Shown: piece by piece, positions 24,631-37,350 of the stretch
How the letters are laid out: each line of letters opens with the position of its first letter
Numbering within the stretch: position 1 is the stretch's first letter
NCBI GenBank assembly: GCA_007922225.1
Contig: ML679961.1
Location: 6,059,702 to 6,123,701, forward strand
Source: Emydura subglobosa
Taxonomy: Eukaryota; Chordata; Testudines; Chelidae
Direction of reading: 5' to 3'
Length of the DNA: 64,000 nucleotides
The notes under the pieces: model-generated
The model's input: the letters and a program-made list of their open reading frames with translations, nothing else
What the model was told of the DNA's origin: nothing
Databases searched by the model: none
Made by a program: the position numbers and the translations under genes

Positions 24631-26589
24631 CACACAGGAAACGGGAAGGTCCTACTCTCCCTTCCGCCCCCATTCCAGAATGAGGGATTTGGAAGCAGAG
24701 GAATTAATCTGGAATTGAGTCATTTTCATTCCAGAATAGAGTGTCCGTGGGAGTGATTATTCTAGTTCCGCGATAGCTATGCCAGTTGGTTTTCATTTAT
24801 CTTCTCATTAATGGACACTCCAAATGTGTCGCGGAAACACGGCTCAGAACAAGCGCCAAACTTCCCTGTGCAGAGATGTTATTGTAAAGTGCACCCTCCT
24901 CATCCGAGCCATTGCTCCAGGAGGTGACTAGAACTCGCCTCTCTGGTCTGCTAGCTTTGACTTGCTAACTCCTTCTCCTTTTCAGCTTCACTAGTTCCTA
25001 GAACTTCCCATTGACTTCATTGGACATTGAAACTGGCCTCACCTATGAAGGAAAGGCTCCCATTAGCCCTTCTTCCACATCAACGCAAGATTAAATCCTC
25101 CCAACAGGAAGCAACTCAGGAATCTCTCTCCTTGGGCATCCTCAGCACTGAAATCTTGCTCTTCTCAGATTCTCCAGGTTCTCTGTCCTTCTGCCTGTTT
25201 CAGGGCAGGGTCTGATTCTAACCTCCCACTTGGGCTGTCAGCCTCCCTGTAGCCAGCATACCACCCGAGCAATCACAAGGCGATCTGGATGAACATCTCG
25301 TCGAGATCTTAAGCCCCGTACCACCCCTCACCGATCAGTGCAGCACTTCAGAGCTTCATTCTGTGCAGCAGGTTTGAAGCAAAGCCCAAGCATAGTTCTG
25401 AACTGACAATTCAATACACAATTAAGTGCTTGTGTGGCACTGGGAAGGAGAGGAGAAAACACCCAGATTTGCCATTTCCAGTTCTGTGTTTTTTCCTGCT
25501 CCCAGCCCCCTTCCAAGAACATTCCACGGATGTCACAGGGATGAGGAAGAGCTCCCAAGATTCACCCCTTTCCTTCATTTGCCTGGCTCTCTCCTGCCCG
25601 CTTTTGTCCCTCTCCTTTCTGGGTCGCGGGGGAAAAAGGAAAACGTGTGCACACTTTGTTCAGCACGAACACGTAAGTTATGCAGCAGATAGAGAGTTAT
25701 GTGAAGCACATCCCTGCAGAGCCAAGTCACAGAAGGATGCAAGAGGCTCATTGATTAACAGCAGTCCTGCAAAGTCCTGAGGCTTCTCCGCCGCTGATGA
25801 ACCTGACACGGCGCAGGCCGCAAGACAAGTATGTAAATCCAGCAGGTGAGTCATTTTCTCTCTTCATTTAGAGAGAGGCTACAAAGGTAACTAAGCTACA
25901 GGAGATGATCGGAGAGCCCCGGGTAAAGTGCCAGATGAGGCAATCAATGAACTTGGCGGTGGCAGGTTATTTCACAGCTTGCAAAAGGTTTTGTTCCCAG
26001 ACAAAGGAATTAAAGACGTGTAAGTGGATGGTACATTTCCCAACAGCTGCAGGCTCAGGTGAGTCCATTAAACTGTAGGGGTCAGGCACCTCGTAGGTGT
26101 AAGCGACAACGATTCAGGGCACTGTGTGGGAGAAGGAATCTGCCTTCAGTGGTGCTGAGCCAGTATACACCATGTGAGACTCTGGCCCTACATTCGTAGC
26201 ATGCATCTGACTTCTCACTGTGCTAGCAATTGCAAACTGCTCATGATCGAAAGGGCCCTGGGGTAAACGTTTGAATGGGGGGTCTTCTGACTTGGTGCAT
26301 GAGGTCGCAGAGCCATTCAGGCCAAAAAGTGGTAGGCCCCGTGGCCTACCTGCCCTCCTTGGCTCCAGATGATTGGGGGAACATTTTGTAACCCTCAGAT
26401 GCCCACAGAAGAGATTGTCTTACTTTTTGTTCATTATTTGAGCTCCTTTGAGGGATGAAACACCTTGGGAGGCTCATTCGGCTCAGTTCAACTGCTCAGC
26501 CCAAATGAACGGCTGAGAAGATGGACGGAAATGGGGTTTCTAGCAGCCAGCTGAGTAGACCACCTCGGATGGTGCTGCAGAAAAGAAAC
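24631..26589. other. Unassigned sequence
   Basis: The part at 24,670-24,850 has repeated 'attccagaat' words, once inverted and near 'ggaattaatctgg', suggesting a degraded palindromic transposon. The rest is unique. The overlapping 116- and 88-codon plus frames at 25.4-25.8 kb have no assignable features. Confidence 0.3.
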
Positions 26590-26870
26590 CTCGAGTGTGT
26601 CTACACCGCAAATTGAGGTGTGAGCGTAGCAAGGGTAGGCATCCCTGCGCTAAAGGATTCTTTTGGTGGTGTGCGGAGAACATAGACGCAGAACCCTGCT
26701 AGCAGGGTTACAAACAGCAGTGTCGATGGTGAAGCACAGATTAAGCCAATAGAGTAAAGGCACGCCTGCAGGGTGTGGGCATGTACCTGGAGTATACACC
26801 TTACCTGGTCTCTACTAACCCAAGCCACGCCTCATGTCTACACTGCTATTTTTAGTAGTGTCCTGTCCTG
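26590..26870. repeat. DNA-transposon-like relic
   Basis: The left side reads 'gtgtgtctacaccgcaa' and the right side has 'catgtctacactgctat'. 'gtctacac' at repeat edges is common in small reptile DNA transposons. The two ends are not a clean inverted pair, so the limits are approximate. Confidence 0.3.
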
Positions 26871-26984
26871 CTGCCCCCCAATGCAGGAGTCCTTCTCGGC
26901 CTCTGGGAAAGACTCTGGCAGTGGGCAAAAGACTCTCCTCTGCCGGAGCCTTTCACTGACACATGTAGCTACACACCACCGGTC

Positions 26985-27425
26985 CCGCCGACGGTTTACA
27001 GACAGGCAGTAAAATTTACAGACAGTCAGTAAAAAAGTGTACAATTACAACTGTCGGTAAATCCGTAAATAAATGAAAATGTCCATAAAATCGGGTAGAA
27101 ATAAAACCCTGTATTTTGACATTGATTGTCGTCGTTCAGAATCACTTCTTGTATCATAAAACTACACTGATCGTGACTATCAATTTCCTGCCCAAAGAAC
27201 CCGACTGCTCAGTGAATTGCAGCTAAAACAACTGCAGAATTCCACAGTCCTGTGTGCAGAATAGCGCGAGCGAGAGCACACCTTTGTGACGTTGTTGTAT
27301 TGTTCATGGTATTTTTAGTGATGTCAGTAAACAATTTACCGTGTCAGTTAAAAACAAAAACAAAAAAACCCAACTTCAGATCTTCATGTCAGTAAAAACT
27401 AAAATGCAAGGTTGGCAACCCTGGG
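26985..27425. repeat. AT-rich transposon-like element with 'GGTTGGCAACCCTGG' end
   Basis: The right end 'gcaaggttggcaaccctgg' (27,407-27,425) has the form of a transposon terminus. The interior repeats 'cagtcagtaaa'-type words at about 27,000, 27,020, 27,325 and 27,390. The matching left terminus is not seen, so it is probably 5'-truncated. Confidence 0.35.
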
Positions 27426-28129
27426 GAGAAGGGAACAATTGCCCAGGGGCCCAGCAATTTTAAGGGGGCCCAGTGATTTTAAAAGGGGCCCGGGCCATGG
27501 GCGGCAGGGTGAAAGTTGCTTGCTGCGTCCCTCCTCCCCGCTCAGCCCCCCAAGCTGATTGAGACTCTGGAGAAACTCTACAATCCACTGTTCTAGAAGC
27601 TCACACCCTAGGGAAAATTTGAGGTTAGCCTCTGATGAAATGAAGAGACAGGATGCTGTGAGGTCACATGGGGAACCTTAGGAGGGGAACTGGTCTGGTT
27701 CAACAATCCGAGGAGAAAGAAGGGCAGGATCCCTTAGCTCCAAACAGTGCTGCCCCAAATAAAGAAAGTGGGGCATAGGACACAGCTGGGTCCCAAGACT
27801 AAACTCAAAGTTATCCATTAGGAAAGGTGAAGAGGTATCCAGGAGACGCGGCTTCAGCGTGACTCCCCCCAGCAACTGAGAATACAGCTGAGGCTGGGAA
27901 GGTTGTGACAGGCGACCTCTCCATGATAACAGAACGGACAGGATCTGTCTCCACCAGCCGCTTTCACAGAAACAATAGCAATTGCTTAGGAGCCCATTGA
28001 AAGAGGCACTTGCCAGGTGGTTGAAAGGGAAGTCGGGCAGGAAGGGACCACTCCAAGGAGGATCTGGATGGAGTACCATCAGTCTGAGTTGGTGGCGTGG
28101 AAATATCGTGACAGGAAAATGCTATGTAA
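27426..28129. other. Unassigned sequence
   Basis: 'ggggcccagcaattttaagg' and 'ggcccagtgattttaaaagg' (27,448-27,490) form an imperfect tandem of about 30 bp. The minus open frame 27,678-28,079 (133 codons) has no recognisable domain. Confidence 0.3.
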
Positions 28130-29030
28130 ATAGGTAAATAGTCATGCTGGTATCATTTGAAACTGGATACATTATTTCTGTGCTTTGTCTGGGATGGGTC
28201 ATTTGGGACGCCGCCATTCTGGATGCCATCTAGATGGTGGGCAGGGTTGAGACAAGGGTGCTGTCATGCAGGGATAAACCTATTTGAAGTTGGTGGGCAG
28301 AAAGGCCACTTTCCATTCCGGCCAAAGGACAGAACAAGTAAAACACCGCTTTGTGTAAGGATAGATGAAACAATAGGAACCACCCCTCAAACCACAGATC
28401 ATAGGGAAGGGAATCTGAGCTATGTGGGCAAAGGGGGTTCACTCAGGTCTGAATATAAATCCAGAGGGAGGGGGTTGATTTTGGTTGTAACTGTGAGAGA
28501 GAGACAGAGAGAGACAGAGATATGCAGAGAGCGAGAGAGAGAAAGGCAGGCAAAAAACACCACAGAAGTAGTAAAAAAACCCTCCAGGCACAGCTAGAGA
28601 AGCCCTGAGAGAGCTCCTCGAGAGCTTTTTGGGTAGTGTGCTATCTGAAAGAGGCTTGGAACCAGGAGACAGCTTCTTTGATTCCTGTGTTCAAGAAACC
28701 AGGACTTTGTACATTCTTTGTAGGCAAACAATTGCCTCCAAAAAATATCGGATTCCATCACCAACTTCTCTTCCTAAACAAACAACTCGCAGGACTCGGA
28801 AAACTGACTAACAGCTCACGCCAAAAAGGGATAACAATATGCTACAGCCTGCGTATTTCTGTTCACCCCAGAGCTTCTGGCTGATATTTTCATGTGCTGC
28901 ACAGATCTGTTTGGAAGATCTTGCTCTGCTTTAAAAGTGCAACAGACTGTTTTCATTCTTTGCCAATGTAGTATGTGGGATAACTAGCTGGAAAGGTCTT
29001 GGTTTACTATTGCAATAAACTGACAGATTG
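28130..29030 (+). mobile_element. LTR-like stretch
   Basis: A TATA-like 'gaatataaatcc' at about 28,450 is followed by a purine-rich microsatellite and, some 560 bp later, by 'gcaataaactgacag' near 29,010. This spacing of a promoter-like box and a polyadenylation signal suggests an LTR or a short retroelement. No family was recognised and the edges are approximate. Confidence 0.3.
28493..28550. repeat. GA-rich microsatellite
   Basis: This is an imperfect (GA)n tract with GACA interruptions ('gagagagagacagagagaga'). The open frame running through it is an artefact of the repeat. Confidence 0.85.
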
Positions 29031-30295
29031 GAAGTGTAAACCTGGCCTTTTCCAAAAGCTGTTAGGAGACTTGATGTTCACATCACATGGAACATGGGAA
29101 CATTTAAGTATAGCACCGTAGCTGTTTTGTGACCATTGCATTGTTGGACACAGATTTTGTCCTCACAGATGGCAAGTCCAGCTTATTGTAAATGGATCTG
29201 AATGAAACAAGCCTCTGTGTTAAAGTCTGCTGGGTCACAGGATCATTGCCTGCTATTCAGACTGAAGTTCGGCTCCCGCAGGAACCACTTTAAGAAGCCA
29301 TACCAGAGCCTGCAAGTGGCAATTTTAGATTAAACAGCTTAAATAGTTGCCATAAATCAGATTGCCAGGGGACACGGCAGAAAACTGGCTCCTGCTGGAC
29401 AAGTATGGACTTTCCTAGGAGGGTTTGTTGGTGGTGAGGCGTTTTTTAAAAAGTGAGATTCTCTTTAAATGATAGTAACCTATTTTCTCCATTAAACCAT
29501 TGTTTAATATTGATGGAGAGGAGTAGCGGGTGGCTTTTTGTTACTACTGAATGCAGGGTAATTGTCCTTAGAATGGTTTGTGCCTGTCTGACTACCACTA
29601 ACTTTTCATAAGGTACTATTTAAAAGCAAATCGTTGGATATCCTTTGCTGGCAGCAGTAATCTGGCATTTTGAGGAAATGGCTGCCTCCCAAGAAAATAG
29701 CAAAATAATGACCGGAAACACACCTGGCTCTAAATACAATGAAGCCCAAGAAGATAAAGTGAAGATGAAGCCTGCTCTCATGCTGGGTGTACAGACTAGG
29801 TTCATTGAAATGATGTATTGCTGTTCCCATTCTAGCCAGGAGCAGCTGTTGAAGCTATGATGGGCCCCCTACAAATCTTTAGAGCAGCATCCTAGCAGGA
29901 CATCTATAATACCTGGGCTTTTAGATATGCAAGAGGAATGAATTGTAGTGCCCAAAGCTCTGCTGAGAACAAAAGGCCTCTATTAGTCAGGAAAGATCTA
30001 CAGAAGAGGAAGGAGACTTGGCCTGGTTGTTTAATCCCAAAACCTGGAGGCCACTTCTAATGATTTCCATAGGTGCTTCCTGCAGAGAGGATTATAGGAG
30101 AGGGAGTGGAGATTTCCTGCTGAGCCATTGATTCCCCATATTATAGTCCCCTAAAAGTAGGTTCTTCACTGCGACAAAAGACTAAAGAGGGAGCAGGCTC
30201 CACATATCCACATTCCGACCACTCCAACTGGGTCCAGGAGCCCAGCTGGCCAAAAAAAAGGAAGTCATGTTTCTGCTGGAATACAGGATATTGCT
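29031..30295. other. Unique sequence, no gene seen
   Basis: No repeat was recognised. The open frames at 29.6-29.9 kb lie on both strands over the same bases and are under 75 codons. Confidence 0.35.
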
Positions 30296-30825
30296 GCAAG
30301 ACACTTGCATTACAGAGCGCGGTCGCATTTCATAAAAGATATTGAAAAATTGGAGAGGGTTCGAAGAAAAGTCACATGAATTATTTAAGGACTGGAAAAT
30401 CCATCTTACAGTGACAAATTTTAAAGGAGCTCAATCTATTTAGTTTGCCAAAGAGAAGGATAAGAAGTGACTTGATCACAGTCTACAAGTATCTACATGG
30501 GGAGAAAACTATGGACAGGAGAGGGCTCTTTTCATCTAGCAGACAAAGGCAGAAGGAGATCCAATGGCTGGAAGCTGGCAAATTCAAATTGGAAAAAAAA
30601 AAGGTGCAAATTATTAAGCAAGAGGGTAATTAACCAGTGGAACAACTTCCCAAGGAATGTGGTGGATTCTCTGTCCCTTGAAGTCTTTAATTCATGACTG
30701 GAGGTCTTATAAGATCTGTGCTAGTGCAGGAATCATTGGGCGAGAGTCTATGGCCTGTTATACTGGAGGTCAGACCATATGACCACAACAGTCTCTTCTG
30801 GCCTTAAACAAAAAAAAACATCTAC
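30296..30825 (+). mobile_element. CR1 LINE fragment (fourth subfamily), 3' part
   Basis: 'gaagaaaagtcacatgaatt', 'ttgatcacagtctacaagta' and 'tctacatggggaga' belong to a CR1 subfamily common in turtles. The fragment ends 'aacagtctcttctggcctta', the sense counterpart of the minus fragments at 6.8 and 62.1 kb. The ORF2 C-terminal part is split between two frames (30,445-30,633 and 30,497-30,697). Confidence 0.88.
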
Positions 30826-31815
30826 AAAAAAAGTAGTCCCTCAACCCAGCAAAAGATGGGCCCGAATGGACAATTTTTGGAGGGAGAGGAACCATCTCTT
30901 CATTTCTACAAGCATTAAGAGACCAGGTCAGGGAAGTCATCTCTTGGGACCTTTTGTGTAAGATATTGGAGGTACATTCATGAGAGGCCCTCAAAGATAT
31001 TCCTGGGGACCTCCCACTGAATGCAAAGTTTTCACTGAATCAGGGTGTCACTCGTGGAATTCTGTAAGTGGTAGAAGGTGGTGTATTTTACAGTCAAGTT
31101 CTCTAAAGCTGGAAAGAGAAGGAAGACAATAACGCCTCACACCCTAGAGGTATTTACACCTGTAAATAGGTGATGCTGGATTGTCTGTATTGACAATTGA
31201 CAATTCAGCGTGCAGGGAGATTTTCCAAGGCCCAGTTCTGCAACGTTCACTCACGCAGAGGAGCTCAGGTGAGCAGATCCAATGACTTTAATGAGGCTCC
31301 TTGTGCAAGTCAGAGCTAACCAAGGTTGTTTGTTTCAGATTATAATAGCACGCTCCAGACATGCTGTGCAAACACTGGGCCAGTGTCTCTGTGCTTAAAG
31401 AGCTTAAGTCAAGATGCAACAGGAGGACTTCAAGGTGCAAACTGAAGGGTAGGGGGGTAGTAAGAGTTACACAATCCAGCCCAAATGAGGAACTAACTTC
31501 TTGTCATTGGCAGGGCAATCGAGAGATACCTGGCGCCTCAGTACATCATGTTTGCTGGTGCCTCGCCCCCTCCCATTTCACCCAACGTACGGATGTCTTG
31601 GGGGCACCCCTGAGCTCAGGGCACCAGTACAATTGTCCCCCCTTTCATAAGCCCAGGTCAAAGCGATAAGCACCATGTCAAACGATGGAAATACGAAAAG
31701 GGAGCCCTCATCTTGGCATCCCAGCCCCAAATAAATACAGCAGAAAAGGTGGGCGGGTACTCTGTGAGAAGAAATGCAGTAATTCAGAGCAGCAGACAAC
31801 CAGTTATGGACCTTC
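30826..31815. other. Unassigned sequence
   Basis: A fragment at about 31,225-31,310 ('aatgactttaatgaggctcc') resembles the short palindromic repeat type described at 4.5 kb. No gene was recognised. Confidence 0.3.
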
Positions 31816-32775
31816 ATTGTATCATAGAATCATAGAAGATCAGGGTTGGAAGGAACCTCAGAAAGTCATGTAGTCCAACCCCCTGCTCAAAGCAGGACCA
31901 ACCCCAACTAAATCATCCCAGCCAGGGCTTTGTCAAGCTGCAGCTTAAAAACCTCTAAGGATGGAGATTCTACCACCTCCCTAGGTAACCCATTCCAGTG
32001 TTTCACCAGTCTCCTAGTGAAAAAGTTTTTCCTAATATCCAACCTAGACCTTCCCCACTGCAATTTGAGACCATTGCTCCTAGTTCTGTCATCTGCCACC
32101 ACCGAGAACAGCCTAGCTCCATCCTCCCTGGAACCCCCTTTCAGGTAGTTAAAGGCTGCTATCAAATCCCCCCTCATTCTTCTCTTTTGTAGACTAAACA
32201 AGCCTAGTTACCTCAGCCTCTCCTCATAAGTCTTGTGCTCCAGCCCCCTAATCATTTTTGTTGCCCTCCGCTGGACTCTCTCCAACTTGTCCACATCCTT
32301 TTTGTAGTGGGGGCCCAAAACTGGACACAATACTCCAAATGCAGCCTCGTCAATGTTGAATAGAGGGGAATAATCACTTCCCTTTGTCTTCCGGCAATGC
32401 TCCTACTAATGCAGCCCAATATGCCATTAGCCTTCTTGGCAACCAGGGCACACTGCTGACTCATATCCAGTTTCTTGTCCACTGTAACCCCTAGGTCCTT
32501 TTCTGCTGAACTGCTGCCTGGCCAGTCGGTCCCAGTCTGTAGCTGTGTATGGGATTCTTCCGTCCTAAGTGCAGGACTCTGCACTAGTCCTTGTTGAACC
32601 TCATCAAATTTTTTTTGGCTCAATTCTCCAATTTGTCTACATCACTCCGTATCCTATCCCTACCCTCCAGCATATTTACCACTCCCTCCAGCTCAGTGTC
32701 ATCTGCAAACTTGCTGAGGGTGCAATCCACCCCATCCTCCAAGATGCTGAACAAAACCAGCCCCAGCACTGACTA
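31816..32775 (-). mobile_element. CR1 LINE fragment, ORF2 C-terminal region and 3' end
   Basis: It has the same subfamily and strand as the copy at 10.6 kb. Minus-strand pieces are 32,252-32,623 ([40 protein letters not shown]) and 31,908-32,201 ([36 protein letters not shown]). The two lie in different frames, so the ORF is broken. The 3' tail is at 31,816-31,835 ('tgtatcatagaatcatagaa'). This is the best preserved CR1 coding remnant here. Confidence 0.94.
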
Positions 32776-33160
32776 TATAAAACTATATAAAATAGTTTAA
32801 GCAAGTTCAATATTAATATTGCCATTAATTAACTAGAACCCACAACTGCCAGGAAGAGGGAAAAAAGACTTCCCCTTTCCTATCTGCAATCTAGGTCCCT
32901 GGCTGGCTGCTAACTTCCCTGGTGAGAGCCGGGCAGGCTGCCTAAGACCAGGCTGATGCTAACCAGATGGGGCGGGTTGTCTTCATTTCCATTTCCGCCA
33001 CGTCTTCTGCTGACCATATTTAAATGCGTGTGTTTTCAAGCCTCCCTCTCTATCCCAGTTCAAAACACGTCATCTTTAACAGTCAGATCCAGTCACTAAA
33101 CAGTTAAGAAAACTTGAATCCCCATGTATGTCTGTCAGGAAATCATCACTCTTTGTATGA
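32776..33160. other. Unassigned spacer
   Basis: It is AT-rich at the left ('tataaaactatataaaat') and otherwise unremarkable. No gene is visible. Confidence 0.3.
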
Positions 33161-33161
33161 C

Positions 33162-33365
33162 CATAGTGAGATCAGGCCCCACTGTGCCAGGTGCTGAACA
33201 CATACATGGTGAGAGACAACCCCTGCCCCAGAGAGCTCCCAGGCGAAACAGACAAGACAGATACAGGCTAGGAGGGGAAACTGAAGCATGGAGCGCAAAA
33301 TGACATGCCCATGGTCACACAGTAAATCAGTGGCAGAGTCAGGAATGGAATCCACTTTTGCTTGA
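33162..33365 (-). mobile_element. MIR/CORE-SINE, nearly full core
   Basis: 'ggtcacacagtaaatcagtg' and 'gcagagtcaggaatggaa' are the reverse complement of the MIR core that ends '...ctgtgtgacc'. The left part ('ctgccccagagagctccca') is the reverse complement of its '...agctc..ggggcagg' tail. Confidence 0.85.
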
Positions 33366-35920
33366 TCCCCTTCTAAACAGCTTGGGGTGGGGGGGGCGGA
33401 CACCATACCTTTTCTGTTCTGGATTCCTCACTCCCAGGAAGATACAGACTGGAGAGAAGCCAAAGTGACCAGGAGGCTACAGAGAGCCTTATGAAGAACA
33501 TAGGAACTGCCAGATTGGATGACACATAGTCCACTTGGTCCTGGAGACTGTCTCCCACATCGGCTGGGACCAGCTTCTCCGGAGGAAGAAGTGGGTATTG
33601 AGGGGAGATAATCTGTCCCCAGGGGAGGTTTTCTGCTCTCCCCCAGTAGCTCGAGGTTGGCCTGTCCCCTGAAGCACAGGGATTTAGATTCGTACCAAGC
33701 CCTTCTGTGTTTTAGTATTAAAACCATAACGGTTCTCGTTTTCCACGTCAACGGCCGGTCCCTTTCAACATCTTGCTGACCCCTTCGCCTCAGCGATCCA
33801 GACGTTCCCAGGCCAGAGGTGACCACTGTCATCACCTAGTCTGACCTCTTGTGTAACACAGGCCCCAGAATCATTCCTTCCCGCCGTGGCTTCCACGGGC
33901 TGGCTGGGGATGAAAAGGACTGCCTTTGATCAGCTCTGACCCTACCAGCTTCCATTTTCACTGGACACCTCGGGTTCCTGTGATGTGACGTCTGTGATGG
34001 GGAACAGACGTCTGCCTTCTCCATGCCATTCGTTAGCCTGGATGCTTTTATCCCGCCCCCCTTCAGGGAATATTAAAGGGCCGAACGCATCCAGCCTGGC
34101 TAAGCCATGATTCAGGGAGGACCCAGTCTAGAGCAGCGGCTCCCACGCCTGACACCTTTCCTGTCGGAGCCGCTACACACCCACAATGGATGGGCCCTGC
34201 CCCTGCACTCCATATACCTAGGCCCAGTTGCTGCTTTCTCTCTTTTCTTGTCTTCATTTACCCCCGTGTAGTCAGTCAGAGTCGTTTATTCTGGTCCTTC
34301 TCTTAGCTCTCCAACTCCCTGGCAGCCCCCCACCTGTGCCCGTTTTCTCACCCAGCCCAGAGGTCCCCCACCCACCAGGCCCATATGTTTCCCTCAGCCT
34401 CCTCCAGCTGCCAGCCCTACTCCAGCAGGGCCAGAATCCACACGGCTGCTCATAAATTCAGCAGCAAAACGTCCTCTGGGGCTTCAGGTTTATTTATAGG
34501 TGATTTTTCTAATACAACCCAAAATAACATCCCAGCAGAGTCTCAGGGCCCATTGCCCTCAGGCAACTTGCTGGTTTTTAAAGGCGAAAAGCAGCAGCAT
34601 AACATACTAATACTATATAAATAAGGCAGCTGCTGTCTCCAGAGCTCCCCCATCCTGGCTTCTGTAGTCAGCAAACCCCTGGCTGTTTTCCCCCGCCCCC
34701 GAACACAGCTCAGCTGCCTCGGAAGGCTCAGCTACCCCGATTCCCTCAGGGAGAGACAGGCAGCCAAGGGCTCCCCCACCAAAGGGAAGGCATGGTCCAG
34801 AAGGGATCCCAGCCACCTAGTCCCGAACCAAGGTCAGGCTTTAACCCCCAAGCTCCCCCACCACCAGCTGGCTCAATGGACCCTCCTTCTACCAGCATCA
34901 CTTGCCTCGTGGCTGGGTGGTCTTCCATAAGAATACCACCAAAGGTTTATTGCATGCCCAGTGCTGCTCCTTGCAGGCAAAAGGTGCTATGCCACCCCGG
35001 CGGCACCGAGGCTGAGAGCATGGCTGGTAGCCAGGGATCCCACAGCTCTCAATGACCACTCAGACACCAGAACTCTTCTTGCGTGGAGGAATCCATTGCC
35101 CGCCCTTCCTCAGTCTGGGAATCCTCGCTAAAGTCAATCAATAGCAAAGCCCAAAGGACGTTTTCAGGGTGGTACAAAGAGCCATAACGAGGTACAATGC
35201 GAGAAGAGCAAAGCAAGAAAACTTAGGCTGAATACCATGAAATCATCCGGATGGTGCACCATAGACGGCAGAACTGTCTTTAAGTGGAACGGCAGAAGAC
35301 CTGTGGCTTAGGACAAAGGATGAAGCCTCCGTCAGCAGAGAGCCGGACGGGGTGACTCAACAGGTCTTTTCCCATGTCTAACATCTGCAGTTCTCGAAGT
35401 CTAGCAACACGTCTCCACCAGAGCGGGAGACCTCGGCCGCTGGTTCAAAAAATTTCATTTAAAATACATTTTTTTTGACAAAACACAGTTTTCAGCTAAA
35501 CAAAAGTTTCCAGTTTCATCAATATTTTTGGGTGTTTCACTGAAAAGCCAAACCAGACGTTTTTCCAAGAACTAAAATAAAATGTTTCGATTTCGGATTT
35601 TGCTTCCGCTCTTCCCTGTCTTTCCCTTTTCCCTCTTTCTTTTTTGCATACTTACCACTTTCCACCCTGCTGGTCCTTGTCCACATCCCAGGGGTTTTCC
35701 TACATCTCCGTCCACACAAACATAGGGCCAAATTCTGAATTCTGAACGAGCAACTCTATCGTCAATAGGAGTCAAAGACTGGGGCCTACCTTAGAGTGCC
35801 CTCGTCTACTGGAGCCAGGCTTGGGGTGCAGAACCAGCTCCCTCCATGGGAAAATCCTGCCTGGCTCCCTCTTGCTGCAGAATCCAGGGATGATCGGTTA
35901 TACTCAGATAAGCCGCCAGG
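33366..35920. other. Mixed GC-rich and unique sequence, no gene
   Basis: A minus-strand CR1-end fragment lies at about 33,805-33,875 ('atcacctagtctgacctctt'). 34,280-35,100 is GC-rich with open frames on both strands. 35,440-35,600 is AT-rich with alternating 'gaaaa'/'tttcc' words, as in repeats near 57.9 and 63.7 kb. No coding gene is supported. Confidence 0.35.
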
Positions 35921-37350
35921 AGGGTTATTTCATCTGCAAACTTTATCAGTGATGATTTTATGTTTTCCTCCAGGTCATTGATTAAAAAAAAATGTTAAAT
36001 AGTGTAGGGCCAAGAACCAATCCCCTGAGGACCCCACTGGAAATATACCTTCTCAGTGATGATCCGCTGATTATAATTACTTATTGAGACCTATCAGTTA
36101 GCCAGTTTTTAATCCATTTAATATGTGTCATGGTAATTTTATAGCATTCTAGTTTTTTAATTAAAACATTGTGCCAGTACCAAGGGAAATGCTTTACAGA
36201 AATCTAAGTATGTTACATCCACACTATTACCTTTATCAACCAAACTTCTCATCTCATCCATAAAAGATATCAAATTATCTGTTTTCCATAAACCTACATT
36301 GATTGGCAAGAATATTACCCTCCTTTAATTCTTCATCAATCGAGCCCCATATCAGCTGATCCATTACCTTGTCCGGGATTGATGTCCGACTGACAGAGCT
36401 GTGATTACCCAGATCATCCCATTTACCCTTTTAAAATATTGGCACAACATTCACTTTCTTCCAGTCTTCAGGAACTTCACTAGTGTTCCAAGACTTATTG
36501 GAAAAAATCAGCATGAACGGTCCAGCAAGTGCCTGATCCAGCTGTTTCAAAACTCTTCTATGAACGTTCTCCAACCCTGCTGCTTTAAAAATACCTAATT
36601 TTCATCGCTGCTGTTTACCATCCTCCTGAGATGCTGGGACAGGACAGCAGCAACTTTTTTCCCCAAATATAGACCAGTCTGATTATAGAACAGAAACATT
36701 TATTGCAAATGTCTGCCTTATTATCAATTCTCCCCAAGAGTGTGCAGAAGGGGGGCAAGCAGGGGCATGGGCCCCCCCCAGGAAACGTCTCCACCACTGC
36801 TCCCAGCTTCTGCACCAGCCCCCCCACCCCGGGATTCCCAAGCCCATCCTCCCTGTTCTCTGCCAGGGTGGGAGTCGGGCTGAGCGTGGCTGAAGGGAGG
36901 CACCTGGGAAAAGCGTTGCAGCTAGTACGCCCGCTGAGCCCCTCTGGGTGGTGCCCAGAGCAGGGGAGCTGGGCTGGCAGCATAGCTCTGCCAGAGGGGG
37001 CGCGGAGAAGCCTGCCGAGTCCCGTCCCTTCCTCGCCTGTAGCCTCCCGTAAGTGTTTGGAGCCCTGGGGTGTGCAGAAGGGAGCTTGAAAAATGGGGGA
37101 AGGTATCATGACCTGGGGGCATTGGGTGGATAGGTGGGGAGCCCAGGGAGGCAATGCGGGTCTGGGGCCGGTGTTTAAACCACCCTTCCAAAAGTAGTCA
37201 CATTTAACTCCCTGCCCACACCCCTGATATTTCTCCCATTCCCATCTAGCAATGGACCAACGCCATTGTTAGGACTCTTCGTGTTCCTAATATACTTTTA
37301 AAAACTCCTTATTCTCCTTAACTTTGCTGGCCCTAGATTCCTCCTTCCAG
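35921..37350 (-). mobile_element. CR1-like LINE, reverse-transcriptase region, with nested insertion
   Basis: On the minus strand a reverse-transcriptase remnant is visible. VDVTYLDFCKAF near 36,205 matches the RT motif-A region, and the piece near 35,975-36,040 corresponds to the following '...[11 protein letters not shown]' region with frame damage. Homology stops at about 36,734 and resumes at about 37,231, ending near 37,350. The gap is a separate insertion described below. No 3' UTR is present, so this is an internal fragment. Confidence 0.78.
36735..37230. mobile_element. Nested insertion in the LINE, 7-bp flanking repeat
   Basis: About 496 bp of GC-rich DNA interrupts the LINE. It is flanked by TTCTCCC on both sides (36,728-36,734 and 37,231-37,237), and LINE homology is continuous if one copy is ignored. 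This fits a target-site duplication. 'gtgtgcagaaggg' occurs near both ends (36,740 and 37,068). The element's family is unknown. The overlapping long frames inside it (179 and 128 codons on opposite strands) are compositional. Confidence 0.5.

Noticed and set aside
25840..25875. Splice-site pair flanking 'cagcag|gtgagt' and 'tttctctcttcatttag'
   Set aside because: The donor and acceptor are only about 25 bp apart, too close for a vertebrate intron, and no coding exon flanks them.
28157..28597. 146-codon frame with an Arg/Glu-rich end
   Set aside because: The charged end is the GA microsatellite, and the rest has no assignable domain.
36615..37154. 179-codon minus-strand frame
   Set aside because: It spans the LINE-insertion junction, so it cannot be a conserved gene.
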